A DNA stretch of 64,000 nt. Origin: Acanthaster planci. Its lineage: Eukaryota; Echinodermata; Asteroidea; Valvatida; Acanthasteridae. The notes below the pieces were generated by a model. It did no database searches and had not been told where the DNA came from. It was given only the letters and a program-made list of their open reading frames with translations. Positions 1 to 11,572 of this stretch are shown here, piece by piece; the first letter of the stretch is position 1, and every line of letters starts with the position of its first letter. The translations under genes were made by a program, and so were the position numbers. The stretch covers positions 1,893,016 through 1,957,015 of the forward strand of contig NW_019091450.1 of the NCBI RefSeq assembly GCF_001949145.1, given 5' to 3'.

Positions 1-1992
1 GGTAATACACCACATGGTATCGGCATGGAGCATGCTCAAGCTAATCCACAGGTAAGAGGCTTTAACCTTAACCCTAACTCCCTAGGTGGAATTTCAGGCT
101 ATTCATGGTGAGAAAGACAGCAACAGGTGGAAAAGGCTTGCGGTAGCACCATGCGAAGGAAAATATCTCTCTTGTGAGTATGTGTGCTTCTCAAAAGAAC
201 TAGGAAATGTTGAATATATTCCCAGTTCTTTTCAGAACCACACATACTCGTAAGAGAGATACATTCCTTTGAATGGTGCTAACGCAAGCCTTTCTGCCTG
301 TTCACAACTCCCTAGGTTTGTGTGTAATCATTTTCAAATTAGATAATTAACCCCTGAGAGGGCTAGTTTATGCCTATTACCCTTTCTGATTGAAAAATTG
401 GAATTGGACAGGTACTTGTCTCTTAATCTGGTGTGATGAGGTATAAATATTACAGCTAATTAATTAAATTAATTAAAGCTAATTAAACCTACATTGAACC
501 CTGAGAAGTTTTTATGCTGAACCTGCTTGTGTTAATGTCAGGTTTGTGAAGATATTGATGAGTGTGCCATTGATAATGGAGGATGTGATGCCAGCGCTGG
601 TTGTGAAAACACAGCGGTAAGAATAAACATGGACTTATTTGGTGAAAAATGCAAAAATTCCGAAAGCAAATATTCTGAGCTCTCAAAATCAGTGTTGTGA
701 CATCAACATTTGAAAAGATCTTCTTTTAAGTCAAAATATTTTTCCAGGGAAAACATTTCCGGCCATGATTTTGTTGCAAATGCTTAAGTGTTCGTCATCC
801 TAAAACTCCTGAATAAATTGGAAAAGACTTTTATAAAAATGAGATTTAGAAGAAGAAGAACCTTTTATAGCAGTAGCCTGGGTAAAAGTCGTGTAGCTAG
901 GTAATGAATGAACAGTTCTTGACCTGTAATCAGTCTTTGAAGGACCGCTGTTTTCTTATTTGCTTTTCTTAATCATTTGGATTTCTTGTCATTTTTTTTC
1001 AATCGCAGGGAAGCTATAGTTGTGGGTTTTGCCCACCTGGTTACCTAGGCAACGGTAAGATTGGTTGCAGCCCTGGTGATTACTGCCTTTTAGGTCAAGA
1101 TAACTGTCATGAGAATGCTACGTGCATCACAACAGGTGCTGGCACTTTTGTCTGTGAGGTGAGTTGTCATGGTAACTAAAATAGAAATGAAGCTTTGGGC
1201 TCTGTGATATCCAGTTGTCATGTTTGTGAAGGGAGTGATTAAGATAAATGGTTTGTGCTTGATCAATTTAGGGCATTTGTGGGAGTGAGGTAAGGAGCCA
1301 AGCTTAATGTGGACCATGTGAACCAAAGATCTTTAGCACACACAAGATTCAGAAGGATATTATGTACCACTTCATGGAGACTGTTTCACTTGTCCTTCAT
1401 TCAGCTGAGCTGGGTGGCGTGTCCATGATTCTTCCCCTGAATTCTCACGAGATGTGGTGCTGGGAGATTAGGAAGAGGTTTAATTTGACCTTTATCCTCG
1501 TTGGAGGTGGATCATGATCCATTCCACAGCTTCTCTGATTGTTTTCCACCACTATTGGTCTTCTCTGACTTGTATCTATTTGTTCTAAAGGGAGATGGTG
1601 TGCTCCATATCTCAGCAGTTGGCTCTGTGCATTAACAGTGGAGGATGCCTTCTCATAAGAGATGATTCAGAATGGTTGATTGAAACAGACAATGTTAACT
1701 GCATTCTTTTGTCCATGGTTACTGGTCACATGCTTTGAGGAACTTGTTTTCTGAAGCAGAAAGTAGCAAACAGACTTTTAAATCTTTCCAGTTTTGTCAG
1801 GTTTTTTTCTAGTTTTTTGTGTCAATGGAAATTGTCGTGACAGGAGAATAAGTGAAACTTACAATAAAGTATGACTGTTTTCTTCAGTGTGACAGTGGAT
1901 GGGCAGGTAATGGTGTCTATTGTGGAGTGGATACAGATCTCGACGGCCGACCAGAATTAACACTTCTGTGCAGCGACACCTCCTGCAAAGCA
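1..1992 (+). CDS. thrombospondin EGF-like exons
   Basis: Four exons (<1-51, 542-616, 1009-1158, 1888-1992), all phase 0, encode the EGF-like region. Visible landmarks are [12 protein letters not shown], a calcium-binding EGF start, then [12 protein letters not shown], then [14 protein letters not shown] and [13 protein letters not shown]. The last exon ends in DTDLDGRPE followed by a Cys pair, which leads into the type III repeats as in other thrombospondins. In the family these modules pack against the calcium wire of the type III repeats. The intron between 52 and 541 contains a hairpin-like repeat. Confidence 0.88.
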
Positions 1993-4900
1993 GTGAGTTT
2001 GTACATCTTAACCATTTCTGTTCAGAACCAAGTTATTGTCATTTCAGGAATAAGTTTTTTTGTGGTTTTAATTTTTAATGGGTAATGTAACCAAAATAGC
2101 AAAAAGTATATCCATGGACAGTAGGAATTGTGCCAAGATGTCTTCTGGATTTTCAAGAACTACTAACTGAACTCACTAGTCGCAAAATGTAAATTCTAGG
2201 ATTATGGGAATTTGGAATATCTTGCGATATTTACCATATCTGCAGTCTACAGCATGGTTGTGCATGGGTATCATCTCACAGGTCAGAGGTTTTGTTCGGA
2301 GGTATGTTCACCAAAGCTCTACTCATTTCCATCCCTTTGGAATGAACGCACTGACCTTAAAGATGGCTGCCATGCACAACCTCAATACATTTGAAGCATT
2401 CATTATGGATTGCAGCTTATTCAAGGGAGCCTCATCATGCAAGCATATGGAACACAGGTGTCTAAAGCCCACTGTCCTTCATCTTTGCTCCGCTGTGCTT
2501 CTTACAGCTTGCGAAAGGCCAAGATATCTTTTTGATTTGTGGGAGAAACTAATAACGGGACTCACCTGTTCCTCTTTTTGCAGGATAACTGTCCCCAACA
2601 TCCCAACAGTGGACAGGAGGACACAGACAGCGACTCCATTGGTGACATCTGTGATAATGATGATGACAATGACAGTGTCTTTGATACTGTGGACAATTGT
2701 CAATATGTTGCCAATACCCTGCAAGGAGACACAGATGGTGACGGTGTCGGTGATGCTTGTGATAATTGCCTCTCCAATAGTAACTCTGACCAGTCGAATA
2801 ATGACAATGATGGCTTGGGTGATGTATGTGACCCAGATGATGATAATGATGGTACGTTTTGACCAGCAGAACACTATTCTTTGACACACTTTGACATACT
2901 TCAAGACATATTTTCAAGACTTAGCGCGAGCTACGTACAGCAACGTTATCAGATGCTTTCCATTTGCAATCAGAAAGGCAGTCAGTCCTTTTTTTATGTG
3001 AATTTAAATTGAAATTAAGCGGAAGTCATTTGTAGAAAGGAAGCACTAAATATGTGTTATGTTAAGACAATTGCAAGTTCCTTGGACCCTTGGAGATGAG
3101 GAGTGATTATTATAGATCTTTTGGTTTGGTGTTCAGAGTTACAGAAGCTTTTGACCCACATGAGTACGTATAATGCAGCTTCATAAGAATGTTGGTATTC
3201 CCTTTAGGTCTTGATGATAGCAGTGATAATTGTCCATTCGTTGCCAACGTGGCTCAAAATGACACGGATAGCGATGGTGTAGGTGACGCGTGTGACAACT
3301 GTCCTGATAATGCCAACACTGCACAGACTGATTCAGACCAGAACGGATACGGTGATACATGTGATGTCATTGGTGGCGCCAACAAAGACATGTAAGAAGA
3401 ATCAATTATTTCCAAGGCCAAATTTGCACCAAGGAAATGTTAACTAATTTTGGATTTTTTTTGCCGTGCCCGACGTATATTGTAACACTGTATACTCAGT
3501 GTTTTGCCCCCGAAGGCTTGTGAAAAAATCACAAATGTACTCGGGTGGGATTTGAACCCACAAGTATTTATGAATGGGAATAAATCACAAATGTACTCGG
3601 GTGGGATTCGAACCCACAAGTATTTATGAATGGGAATAATTTGTGCTTGGCCAATCTTAAAGGTTAGTTTAAGGACCAGCTAAGGAGATTGAATGCTGAT
3701 AATGCTCTTCTCTGTGGCTCTGGCATTAATTTGGTTCATTCTCATGAGCTGGTCGCCAACCAAGCACATATTTATTCCCTTCAAAAAATCTGCCTATTCT
3801 TCTTTTATTTCAATGTCAGGTTCCAGTTGTTTGTATTTTATCTCATATAATTGTAGAACAAGTTGTCTCTGTCTGTCATGGGTATGGTAATCCGATCCAG
3901 GTGGTAAATACTATTCTCTGATAATGGTTTGATGCAATTTTATAGAGATGGGGATGGTATTCTAGATTTAGACGATAACTGCATCAATATTCCCAATGCC
4001 GATCAGACGGACACCGATGCTGACGGTGATGGTAAGTCCTTACATCATGACTTCACTTTCCCCTGTGCATCTGTGCCTTGTATGTTAATTTGTCTTGCAT
4101 GTTTAACCTGTTTTGACTGGAATGTTGGAGTAAGGTTAACTGATTTTCAAGTTTTGACCCATGTTTGTTTCCAGTGATGGTTGATCAAAGTTTAGTGTTC
4201 GGTTCATAGATTAACTGGTAAACATGAATATTATGGATAATTTTGTTTAATTGTAACTTCTTTCAGGTGATCTGTGTGACAGTGACAAAGATGGCGATGG
4301 CATCTCAGATGAAAGTGACAACTGTCCTTATGTTTCCAACAGTGGACAGGAAGACACAAATGGTAAGTTTTTAAAATCCTTTCGATTATGACAGTTCAAG
4401 ATTTATTAGTCATATCTCTAACAAGTGATAGAGCCAGTTGGAGGAGGGGGCAAGAGGTCCCACAGGGGGTAGTACCCTCCCCCCTTACCTATGCCACGGT
4501 CTCTAGCATTTATGCACTTGTCTTTTCCAGGCAATAACTTGGGAGATGTCTGTGAGACTGACTATGACAGTGATGGCATTGTTAACAGCGAAGACATCTG
4601 CCCTAATAGCAACAAGTACCAAGCCACTGATTTTGCCACGGATTACATCTCAGTAGAATTGTATCCTGGTTTAGTCAACGCTACCAGTCCAATCTGGGTT
4701 GTCACTGACAATGTAAGCTTATACTTTGTAATAACTGTGTTCGGCTGCATTTCTCTTGATAAGAACATATCCAGATGTTTTGTGCGCATTAAGGCGCCTT
4801 TCCATGTGCACATGCCAAGCGTTGCGCATCTATCAAAATCACACCCAGGGAGATTTTGACAGTTGAACACAACACACATGTGTGTCTGTGGAGTTGATTT

Positions 4901-7900
4901 TTGTGTCCATAGAAGTGAAACACATAAATGCATTCTGTACACAATGCGCCCAGAAAATAAACATATTGAAAGGCGCCATTATGCAGATCACGTACATCAC
5001 CCCATCAGTCAATATTTAGTTTTCTGTCATCTTGAAATAACCACGTGATGCACGGGTGTACTCCTGGCCTGATTGAGAAAATGCTCTTGCTTACCCATGA
5101 GTCACAATCCTGGGGTTCATATGCTCAAAGAGTATACTCATCTGAGAAGGAGTAACACAGCCAGTAATACAAGTATAGAGGGTTTGCATGGCTGCCATCT
5201 TGCAGGCCAGTGCTCATGTTCCACAGGGTATGCACAAAGGAGGTTTCCCCATGGAAGAAAAGAACTGCCCCTGCAAGATGGCTACCATGCAAAACCTCTG
5301 TAGGAGTAGGCCTAGAGTTTGGTTTATCTACAGTCTTGTTGCTGAACCGGAGCCTATTGATGATTAATTGATAGTGAAACGATGTTTGATGCAACAAACT
5401 ACGGGATTGATTATTTAGATTTTTTGTCGGCAGGGAAAGGAGATTCGTGATATTAGCAACACCATTATGCCATCCATGTTAGTCAGCCAGGTTTCCATGG
5501 CATCCGTTGATTACTCTGGTACCATGTTTGTCAACACCAACGAGGGGAATAATTACATCGGCTTTGTCTTCGGTTACCAAAGCAACCGGAAATTCTATGT
5601 TGTGATGTGGCGACATGAGAACATGAACAACCCCAGAAACAAGGGCGGAATTAGGGGACTACAGATTAAGGTAGGCCTTACACATTAGCAAAATATGAGA
5701 GTTCTTGATCACTTTTGATTCATTTCGAATTTCTTAGTTACATCCGTAACAGGCTGTTGACGACATACAAATCTCCCTTATTTGCTGTAGAAAGTGAACT
5801 CTGCCACTGGGCCTGGCCAATCACTGGCAGATGCTCTGTACCATTCCTACACCACAGCCAATGAGGTTGAGCTACTGTGGCACGATCCACTTTTGCAGGG
5901 GTGGCAGCACCAGACTTCATACAGATGGTTTCTGACCCATAGGCCGGATATTGGGTTAATCAGGTATGCCTTCCAAAGAGTTTATGGCCCTCTTAGAGAA
6001 GAAAATTGAAATGATTAAGAACTGTTTTAATATTTATTAATGGGCCGCAACCTGGACTGAGAGATGGTGCTGTTTTCTTAGCAACGACAGCTCCTTTGGT
6101 GGAAACTGAACTTTGCTTGTTAACAAACAACAAGGAAATGCACGTATCACGGCCATGTTGCTACCAACAAATTGAACTCTCCCGACCAACACAGCTCTTT
6201 TCAACTGATGAGGGGGTGCTTGTTGCCCTGTTGGCGTTCATTGAAGGTTTTAATCTTGGGATAGAGAAGTCTTGGACAAGATATTTGTCTTTGAAAGATT
6301 TATTGTCAGAAAGAGGGAAGTCATCGTTATCAAATCAAACATTACTGTTATTTTTCATAGAGTTATTATCAAGGTAGGAGAGTTGACCTTGACTGACTCC
6401 GGAGACATCTATGACTCTTCTTACCTTGGTGGTCGGCTTGGAGTTTTTGTCTATGATCAAAAGGATGTCATATGGACTAGACTGAGTTACAAGTGTGCAG
6501 AGAGGTAAGCTATCTTGGTGGATATAATAGACTGATAAGTGGATATCATAGATTGATAATGGACCTGCTTGCATCAGTGACAGGTGGATATAATAGATTG
6601 GTAAGTGGATGTCATAGATTGGTAGATGGATATCATAGATTGATAATGGACCTGCTTGCCATTCATTGTTTATAGTTCTATGGAATCAGTTACCGTTGTA
6701 TTATTACAAAGATGTTGACAAACAGGCAGAGCCACCAACACACGGCTGGATGGCTCAGTTGGTAAAGCACCGGTGCGGTATTCAGGAGGCCGCAGGTTCA
6801 AATCTCACTCCAGTTAATTTCTTTGTTCATCTTTCAAGTTAATATGCCGGTCAGTTCCTTTTATAGGTTGTTTGGTTTTAATGCTTCAGTTAGATTTCAC
6901 TGGTTATTGAAAGTTTTTCACAGGTACTTCATCAACAACAGGTGAATAAAAACAAAGGAATGTCTTTGTAACAGCTGTATAAATGGCGTGAGGGTGAATT
7001 TGAGACTTGGCTAATCAAATTGAACACTCAAAACACCTTGCTTCATATTGCAGTAACGACTGTTTTTTTCTTTTGATTCAGGATCAATCAAGCTCTGGAG
7101 TTTGATGGCACTGATGATTATGTCCTCCTACCTAGCTTAGACACCTTGCAGATTACTTCTAGTTTCACCCTCGAAGTATGGGTGCATCTGCCATCTAGCT
7201 ACCCCTCTACCAACGTACCTGTCCTCTGTACCTTAGATGGGAGACTCTGTATGTTCGTTGAGAATAGGTAAGTCACCTAATTGTGACAAATAGAATAGAA
7301 ATGATACTTGATTGGTATTGATTAAATGGCAATGAATTAATTGTCCACCATTTTGCCATTACGGGCACGAGAAAATGCAACACAGTTGTTGACAGATTGT
7401 TTATAGTGGAATTTTTAATGGAATCACATTTCGGTTTTGGTCAATAACTGGTTGGGGATTTCATAGAGATATGGAGCGATTACATGGACCTGTATCTAAT
7501 TTTGTTTTCATGAAAGTTCCTGAAGAGTCTGGTTGTGGGCTGAGGAGGCATACACTGAATTGCAAATAGAATTATGAACCTTTATGTTGACCGGTATTAT
7601 TTGACTGCTCAGTTGGGGACTAAGTACATGTAGTTGCTGTGACTGCAACTATGGACTTTTATATTGACTGGCTTTATTTGTAGGATATCTCAGGCCAATG
7701 TGGGGATCTAGTAGTCAAAGGTACTACATATATGGACTTTTATAATCAGCGGTATTATCTGACTATTTCATGTAGGAATGTCAAGGGCCAAGTTGGGAAC
7801 CAAGTGGTGACTGGGACTACTACCTTACCTGATTCTACTTGGAAACACCTTGCAATGAGATTTGATGCCCAGAGTATGTACTGAAGGACTTCCTTTGATA

Positions 7901-10643
7901 TTGCCAATTTGTTGAGAGTTCAGCTCCTGATCCAGTTTGGGAACAATTCAATTTAACTGCAGTGCGTCTATAGCTTAAAAAAAATTTTATCAACATTGTC
8001 AAAGTGCTTTAAAATTACCATTCTGTTGACAACGTTTCAGTTCACTGCTAATGTTTTAATGGAAACAACTTAAGACAGTGTAAGTCCGGCAGGATAATTT
8101 CACATATACTGTAAAACTGTTCAACATCTCACTGCTAGTGAGGTAGATAAGTGCTCGGCAAGTACCTGTAAGCAAGTACTTATCTTTGTTTCATAAGTAC
8201 TTGGTAGTAGATTACAAGTACTCCATCATTTCAAGAAGCCCTGTAGCTGGTCAAATGGAATCAGACATACCTGTCTTGTTTTTTTATTTACTCTCACTGA
8301 AGATTGAGTACTAGTGAAAAGTAATGTAAAGTACTTGTGAGGGAGTCGACTTCGACACTGCTAGTATATTACAAGTACTCCAGCCTTTGTAAAGCTCATT
8401 AGCTGTTCAAATGGACAGCCAGACAAATCTTTGTTACTTCTCAATACTCTTACGGAGGATTGAGTACTAGTGAAAAGTAATGTAAAGTACCTGTAAAGGA
8501 CTCAACTTCAAAACAGCTGACCAGTTTTATGTGAATTGCTGATTACAGATAGAGAATTGAGTGTGTTTATCAATGGATCATCTGAGGCTACAGCAACAGG
8601 TGTTGAAACTCCCAGCTGGGTAAGTATCAATAGCTGTCATTTGCTTGCTAGCATCCCATGTCGTGCTTGAGTGCCCTTGGTTGGGTCCTGAGCTACTATC
8701 CTCTCCACACTTCACCGCCTCCAGACACAATATTATAGCTGCTTTATCATTGGTACCTCTGCAGTCTCCTGATGATGGACAGATCATACTACCTGAAACG
8801 TTGAGTACCCTGCGTTTCTTTTGAGAACCCCACGTACTCAAAAAAGAGACACCTTGTATGGTGCCAACACAAACCTCTATATTAAACTAACCCGTCAATG
8901 TTTTCAAGATGTATTTTTTTTGTCAATGGCTGTGTTTAGTTGCTGTGTGCAGAGCTGGAAATATTTGCCTTTTTTGTCTAAGAGAAGACTTGTGCAATGT
9001 TCAGTTCCATGACCACTGTGTAATTTCAGTCTTATATCTGTGAGGGTAGATTCGGTAATGCTAGCCATATGTGCCTGTTAAGGCAGCATCAGCTAGTATG
9101 CTCCTCAGGGAGCTGAGATGGTTTGAGGAATGTTCAGTTGTTGTGAGCCCAATGTGCAGGGATAGTGATAAAACATTGCCTTGAGCATGAGTTGTGATGG
9201 ATATGTGCACGGTAAAATCCACTGTTATATCAAGAATGCAACATGTAGTCAATGAAGTCCTATTAATCCCTTTTGCCACAACAGGCTAATAATACTCAGC
9301 TGTATATTGGTAGAAACGAGAACAGTTCCTTCTCTGGTATCATGGATGAGGTAAGTTGAGGTACTTTACATTGTAAAGAGGGCTAGTTATAACAAAGCAT
9401 ACCTACATAGAGCTAGTTGGATCAGGGATAGTTTGTAACCACTGGTTGATTTTCCCTGATGCCCGGTGTTTATTTTGTACATAGGTTACCAGTGAAAATC
9501 GACCAGTGGTTGACACTTTGTTGCTCGTCGAACCATGCCTGTGGATGTTAGACTTAATTGATACAAATGATGACTTATAATTAGAAAAACGTGTATTCTG
9601 CAGGTGTTTTGTGCTTTGATTTGTTACGTATTACATCTTGTTATAAGATTTTGGTGGAATTGATCTTTTCTGTAACAGGTGCGTGTCTGGGGTGTTAGTT
9701 TGTCTGATGCAGAGATTGTAGAACATATGCAGCTGGCTAGCTTGGAACGACAGAAACATAAAGACTTACTCGATGCACACTATAATATGGACAATGAGGA
9801 ACAAGGTATGGTGTCCATGCATAAGCGCTTTATGTCCGTAACTCCTTTGATCAGTAACCCCCCCCCAAATGGGAGATTTCTGTGGTTGCTGTTTCTCTCA
9901 GGAAATATTCAGGTATGAAGTGATCTCGCAATGATAAATGGCCTTGAGCAGAAGCACCCCCTCATCGGCTTAAAAGAGCATTGTTGGTCAGAAGTATTCA
10001 TTTTGTTGGTAGCCATGCTACTGCAATGCTTGCATTTCCTAGTCGTTCGTGAACCAGCGATGCCTGTATTTAGTACCAAAGGAGCCTCCCAAGCTAAGGA
10101 AATAGCGCCCTCTCTTGGTCTAGCTTGAAGTCGGGTGCATTGTTACTGTTAGACTTAGTCTAGCCCATCTTCTCAAGGTGTACTACCAGAAGTCTTTTGC
10201 CTTTCTGTTTTAGCACACACAGGGTTTGTTTTAATTTGCACACAGTGATAGAAGGTCAAAGTTTTTCAAAAATAGAAGATGTTTTTATGAAGTTAAAGTC
10301 AGTATAAGTGAAATATACAAAATTAAAAGTGAAATTGTTTCAATTTTATTCTTTCCTTTTTTTTCATGATTCAGATGTTTTGATTGTCAAAGTGCATCAG
10401 AATATTGTTTTGAATGTTAATGTGCTGTGGATGTTATGACTTATTCTCTAATTCCAATTTCCAGGATCCAGTATGCTACTGGACCAAGGCCTGTATTCTC
10501 ATCATGGTCTGATCATGGGCAATCCTGTCTTCACACCAAGCCTAGTCGATCAGGGTCGTTTTCAGGTTACATACCCTGAGAATCGACGAAGGCGACGAAG
10601 AAGCGTGGAATATCACTACGAAGAAAACCACACTGAACTGTAG
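1..10643 (+). CDS. thrombospondin-family protein with extra C-terminal LamG domain (5' partial)
   Basis: Secreted, calcium-binding matrix glycoprotein of the thrombospondin family; the 5' end lies before the window. Exons joined by GT/AG sites with matching phases: <1-51, 542-616, 1009-1158, 1888-1992, 2584-2851, 3208-3391, 3946-4031, 4267-4362, 4531-4712, 5434-5670, 5791-5963, 6361-6504, 7082-7267, 7776-7873, 8549-8619, 9285-9350, 9679-9805, 10465-10643 (TAG stop). Domain order is EGF-like modules, type III repeats, thrombospondin C-terminal domain, then a LamG/pentraxin-like domain. The first exon carries [12 protein letters not shown], matching the GQGVEHATANKQ stretch of vertebrate thrombospondins. 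Known family members end soon after the C-terminal domain. Here splicing continues in frame for about 275 more residues. Family assignment is very sure; orthology to a particular vertebrate paralogue is not resolvable, and the N-terminal oligomerisation region is not visible. Confidence 0.93.
92..312. repeat. interspersed hairpin-like repeat, copy 1
   Basis: Inverted repeat in the first intron. The left arm includes GCTTGCGGTAGCACCATGCG and the right arm carries its approximate complement, around a short loop near 205-225. Related sequence occurs at about 8700-8880 (opposite orientation) and 38262-38430, so this is a dispersed family, probably a non-autonomous element. Confidence 0.6.
2584..4712 (+). 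CDS. thrombospondin type III calcium-binding repeats
   Basis: Exons 2584-2851, 3208-3391, 3946-4031, 4267-4362 and the first half of 4531-4712. They encode Asp-rich repeats of the form DNCP...Q.DTDSDG.GDACDN, for example [20 protein letters not shown] and [17 protein letters not shown]. In thrombospondins each repeat binds calcium and is held by disulfides, forming a wire around the C-terminal domain. The reading frame passes through phases 1, 2, 1 and 1 across these introns and stays open. The last exon reads [16 protein letters not shown], the usual boundary with the C-terminal domain. The intron between 3392 and 3945 holds two tandem copies of a 56-bp unit. Confidence 0.92.
3526..3637. repeat. 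tandem duplication of a 56-bp unit with tRNA B-box-like motif
   Basis: Two nearly identical 56-bp copies (3526-3581, 3582-3637), each with GGTGGGATTYGAACCCAC, the complement of a pol III B box. This looks like the tail end of a tRNA-derived SINE, duplicated locally. It lies in a thrombospondin intron. Confidence 0.55.
4531..6504 (+). CDS. thrombospondin C-terminal (L-lectin-like) domain
   Basis: Exons 4531-4712, 5434-5670, 5791-5963 and 6361-6504 encode the globular C-terminal domain. Hallmarks match vertebrate thrombospondins closely: NPIWVV-like [79 protein letters not shown] and a final SYKCAE. In the family this domain binds calcium and cell-surface receptors. Normally the protein ends a few residues after the last Cys. 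Here the exon has a good donor at 6505 and splicing continues into the LamG-like exons. Confidence 0.93.
4781..4988. repeat. MITE-like inverted repeat
   Basis: Ends share an inverted motif: GCGCATTAAGGCGCCTTTC near 4783 and GAAAGGCGCCATTATGC near 4970. It lies in the intron between 4713 and 5433. No transposase is visible and no clear target duplication was found. Confidence 0.45.
5179..5306. repeat. hairpin repeat
   Basis: Left arm GTTTGCATGGCTGCCATCTT and right arm AAGATGGCTACCATGCAAAA are near-perfect inverted copies about 70 bp apart. A related fragment, AAGATGGCTGCCATGCACAA, occurs at about 2363. Probably a small non-autonomous element. Confidence 0.5.
6515..6662. repeat. short tandem repeat, unit around GGATATAATAGATTG
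   Basis: Six or so imperfect copies of a 17-20 bp unit (GTGGATATCATAGATTGATA and variants), with a longer internal duplication including ATGGACCTGCTTGC. It begins about 10 bases after the donor at 6505. Confidence 0.6.
6744..6840 (+). repeat. tRNA-derived SINE, copy 1
   Basis: Has a pol III A box (TGGCTCAGTTGG) and B box (GGTTCAAATCTC) spaced as in a tRNA, followed by AATTTCTTTGTTCATCTTTC. The acceptor ends do not pair well, so it is not a functional tRNA. The same head and tail occur at 44025-44122 on the opposite strand. Confidence 0.65.
7082..10643 (+). CDS. C-terminal LamG/pentraxin-like domain of the thrombospondin gene
   Basis: Exons 7082-7267, 7776-7873, 8549-8619, 9285-9350, 9679-9805 and 10465-10643 encode a concanavalin A-like jelly-roll of the LamG-3/pentraxin type. 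Characteristic elements in order: [24 protein letters not shown], a WKHLAMRFD strand, [33 protein letters not shown] and [11 protein letters not shown]-like text that resembles the usual Y.F.E..G strand. All phases match the upstream thrombospondin exons (2 to 1), so this is one reading frame and not a neighbouring gene. The protein ends with six consecutive Arg, then [13 protein letters not shown] and a stop. The six-Arg stretch could be a proprotein-convertase site; that is inference. Confidence 0.85.
8210..8525. repeat. tandem duplication, period 156 bp
   Basis: Two copies about 156 bp apart sharing ATTGAGTACTAGTGAAAAGT and flanking text, including ATTACAAGTACTCCA. It lies in the intron just upstream of exon 8549-8619. 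Confidence 0.6.
8690..8885 (-). repeat. interspersed hairpin-like repeat, copy 2
   Basis: Reverse complement matches the 38262-38430 repeat, including TCAGGAGACTGCAGAG and the GAGTACGTGGGGTTCT region followed by a TTGGCACCAT motif. Intronic. Confidence 0.5.
9948..10130 (+). repeat. interspersed repeat shared with 49675-49855
   Basis: Starts CTTGAGCAGAAGCACCCCCT and ends near GCGCCCTCTCTTGGTC. The same start and a similar end (GTGCCCTCTCATGGTC) occur at 49675-49855. No coding content recognised. Confidence 0.5.
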
Positions 10644-10695
10644 AGTGGAAAATGGTTGAAGGTGTTCACTGTACTAGTGTGATTCAAACAAAAAC

Positions 10696-10815
10696 ATTGG
10701 GAGTCGTACAAGCCATTTGTGACCTGGCATGACTAATTGGGAGTCATACAAGCCATTTGTGGCCTGGCATGACTCATTGGGAGTCGTACAAGCCATTTGT
10801 GACCTGGCATGACTA
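10696..10815. repeat. three exact-length 40-bp tandem repeats in 3' UTR
   Basis: Three copies of a 40-bp unit starting ATTGGGAGTC, beginning at 10696, 10736 and 10776 and differing by only a few bases. They lie about 50 bases after the thrombospondin stop, so are probably transcribed. Confidence 0.85.
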
Positions 10816-11566
10816 AATGAGCATGAAGTCATATTCCACTCATTCCTCATTTGAAAATTAAAAGTCGACTATTGATGTGGAGGTCAATTTTGGCATTTTT
10901 GAGAGAAAACCGTCCATTTAATTCTATTTTTTTAGCAGGAGCAGGTATTTAAAAAGTCATTTTCTCAGCAATTTCGATGATAGCATTATTGGTGCCCAGT
11001 CAGAAATTTTGAAATAGTGTCACATAATGTCACAATGTCACCTTGTACTTCTACCCTAAGTGTTTCATATGCATACCACTGGAAAGCTCTCCTGTTGAAT
11101 TCAAAAATTCAAAATATCTCAATTTTTGAACTTACTACTTTCAGATATCAAGTTGGTTTTTTGTTATATATCATTTAAACCTATGCAGTCACTGGTTAGA
11201 TATTGAATTATATTAACTAGCAGGTGATGAATGAACAGGTGTAGATGGTTCGTTGTTTGAGTCGTCCACTCCAGGAACCAAACTAAAATCTTTTAGCAGC
11301 TGTAAGTTTAAACTTAATTACTAACAGGAATTTCTTTAGAAGACTTTGAAATATGAGCTTGGTGGTTTTAGACCTACCTATTGGTACATATGTCTACAAA
11401 ATATGTCTATTAGTGCATTGCTTGTATTTATTATTTTTACAAAGGGTAAAACCCTCTCTTTTGTAAGAGTTAAGATTCCATTCACAGCTGTTTTATATTT
11501 CTTTTATATTTTACAATGTTTTTACAGTCAGATTCTTTAATTTCAGTATTTTTCAGTTACTGAAGA

Positions 11567-11572
11567 AATAAA
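11567..11572 (+). terminator. candidate polyadenylation signal for the thrombospondin gene
   Basis: AATAAA 924 bases after the stop at 10643. A second AATAAA at 13212-13217 is an alternative. Neither can be confirmed without transcript data. Confidence 0.3.

Noticed and set aside
2204-2884. 226-residue open frame over the type III repeat exon
   Set aside because: It is the wrong frame over 2584-2851; the true frame gives the Asp-rich thrombospondin repeats.
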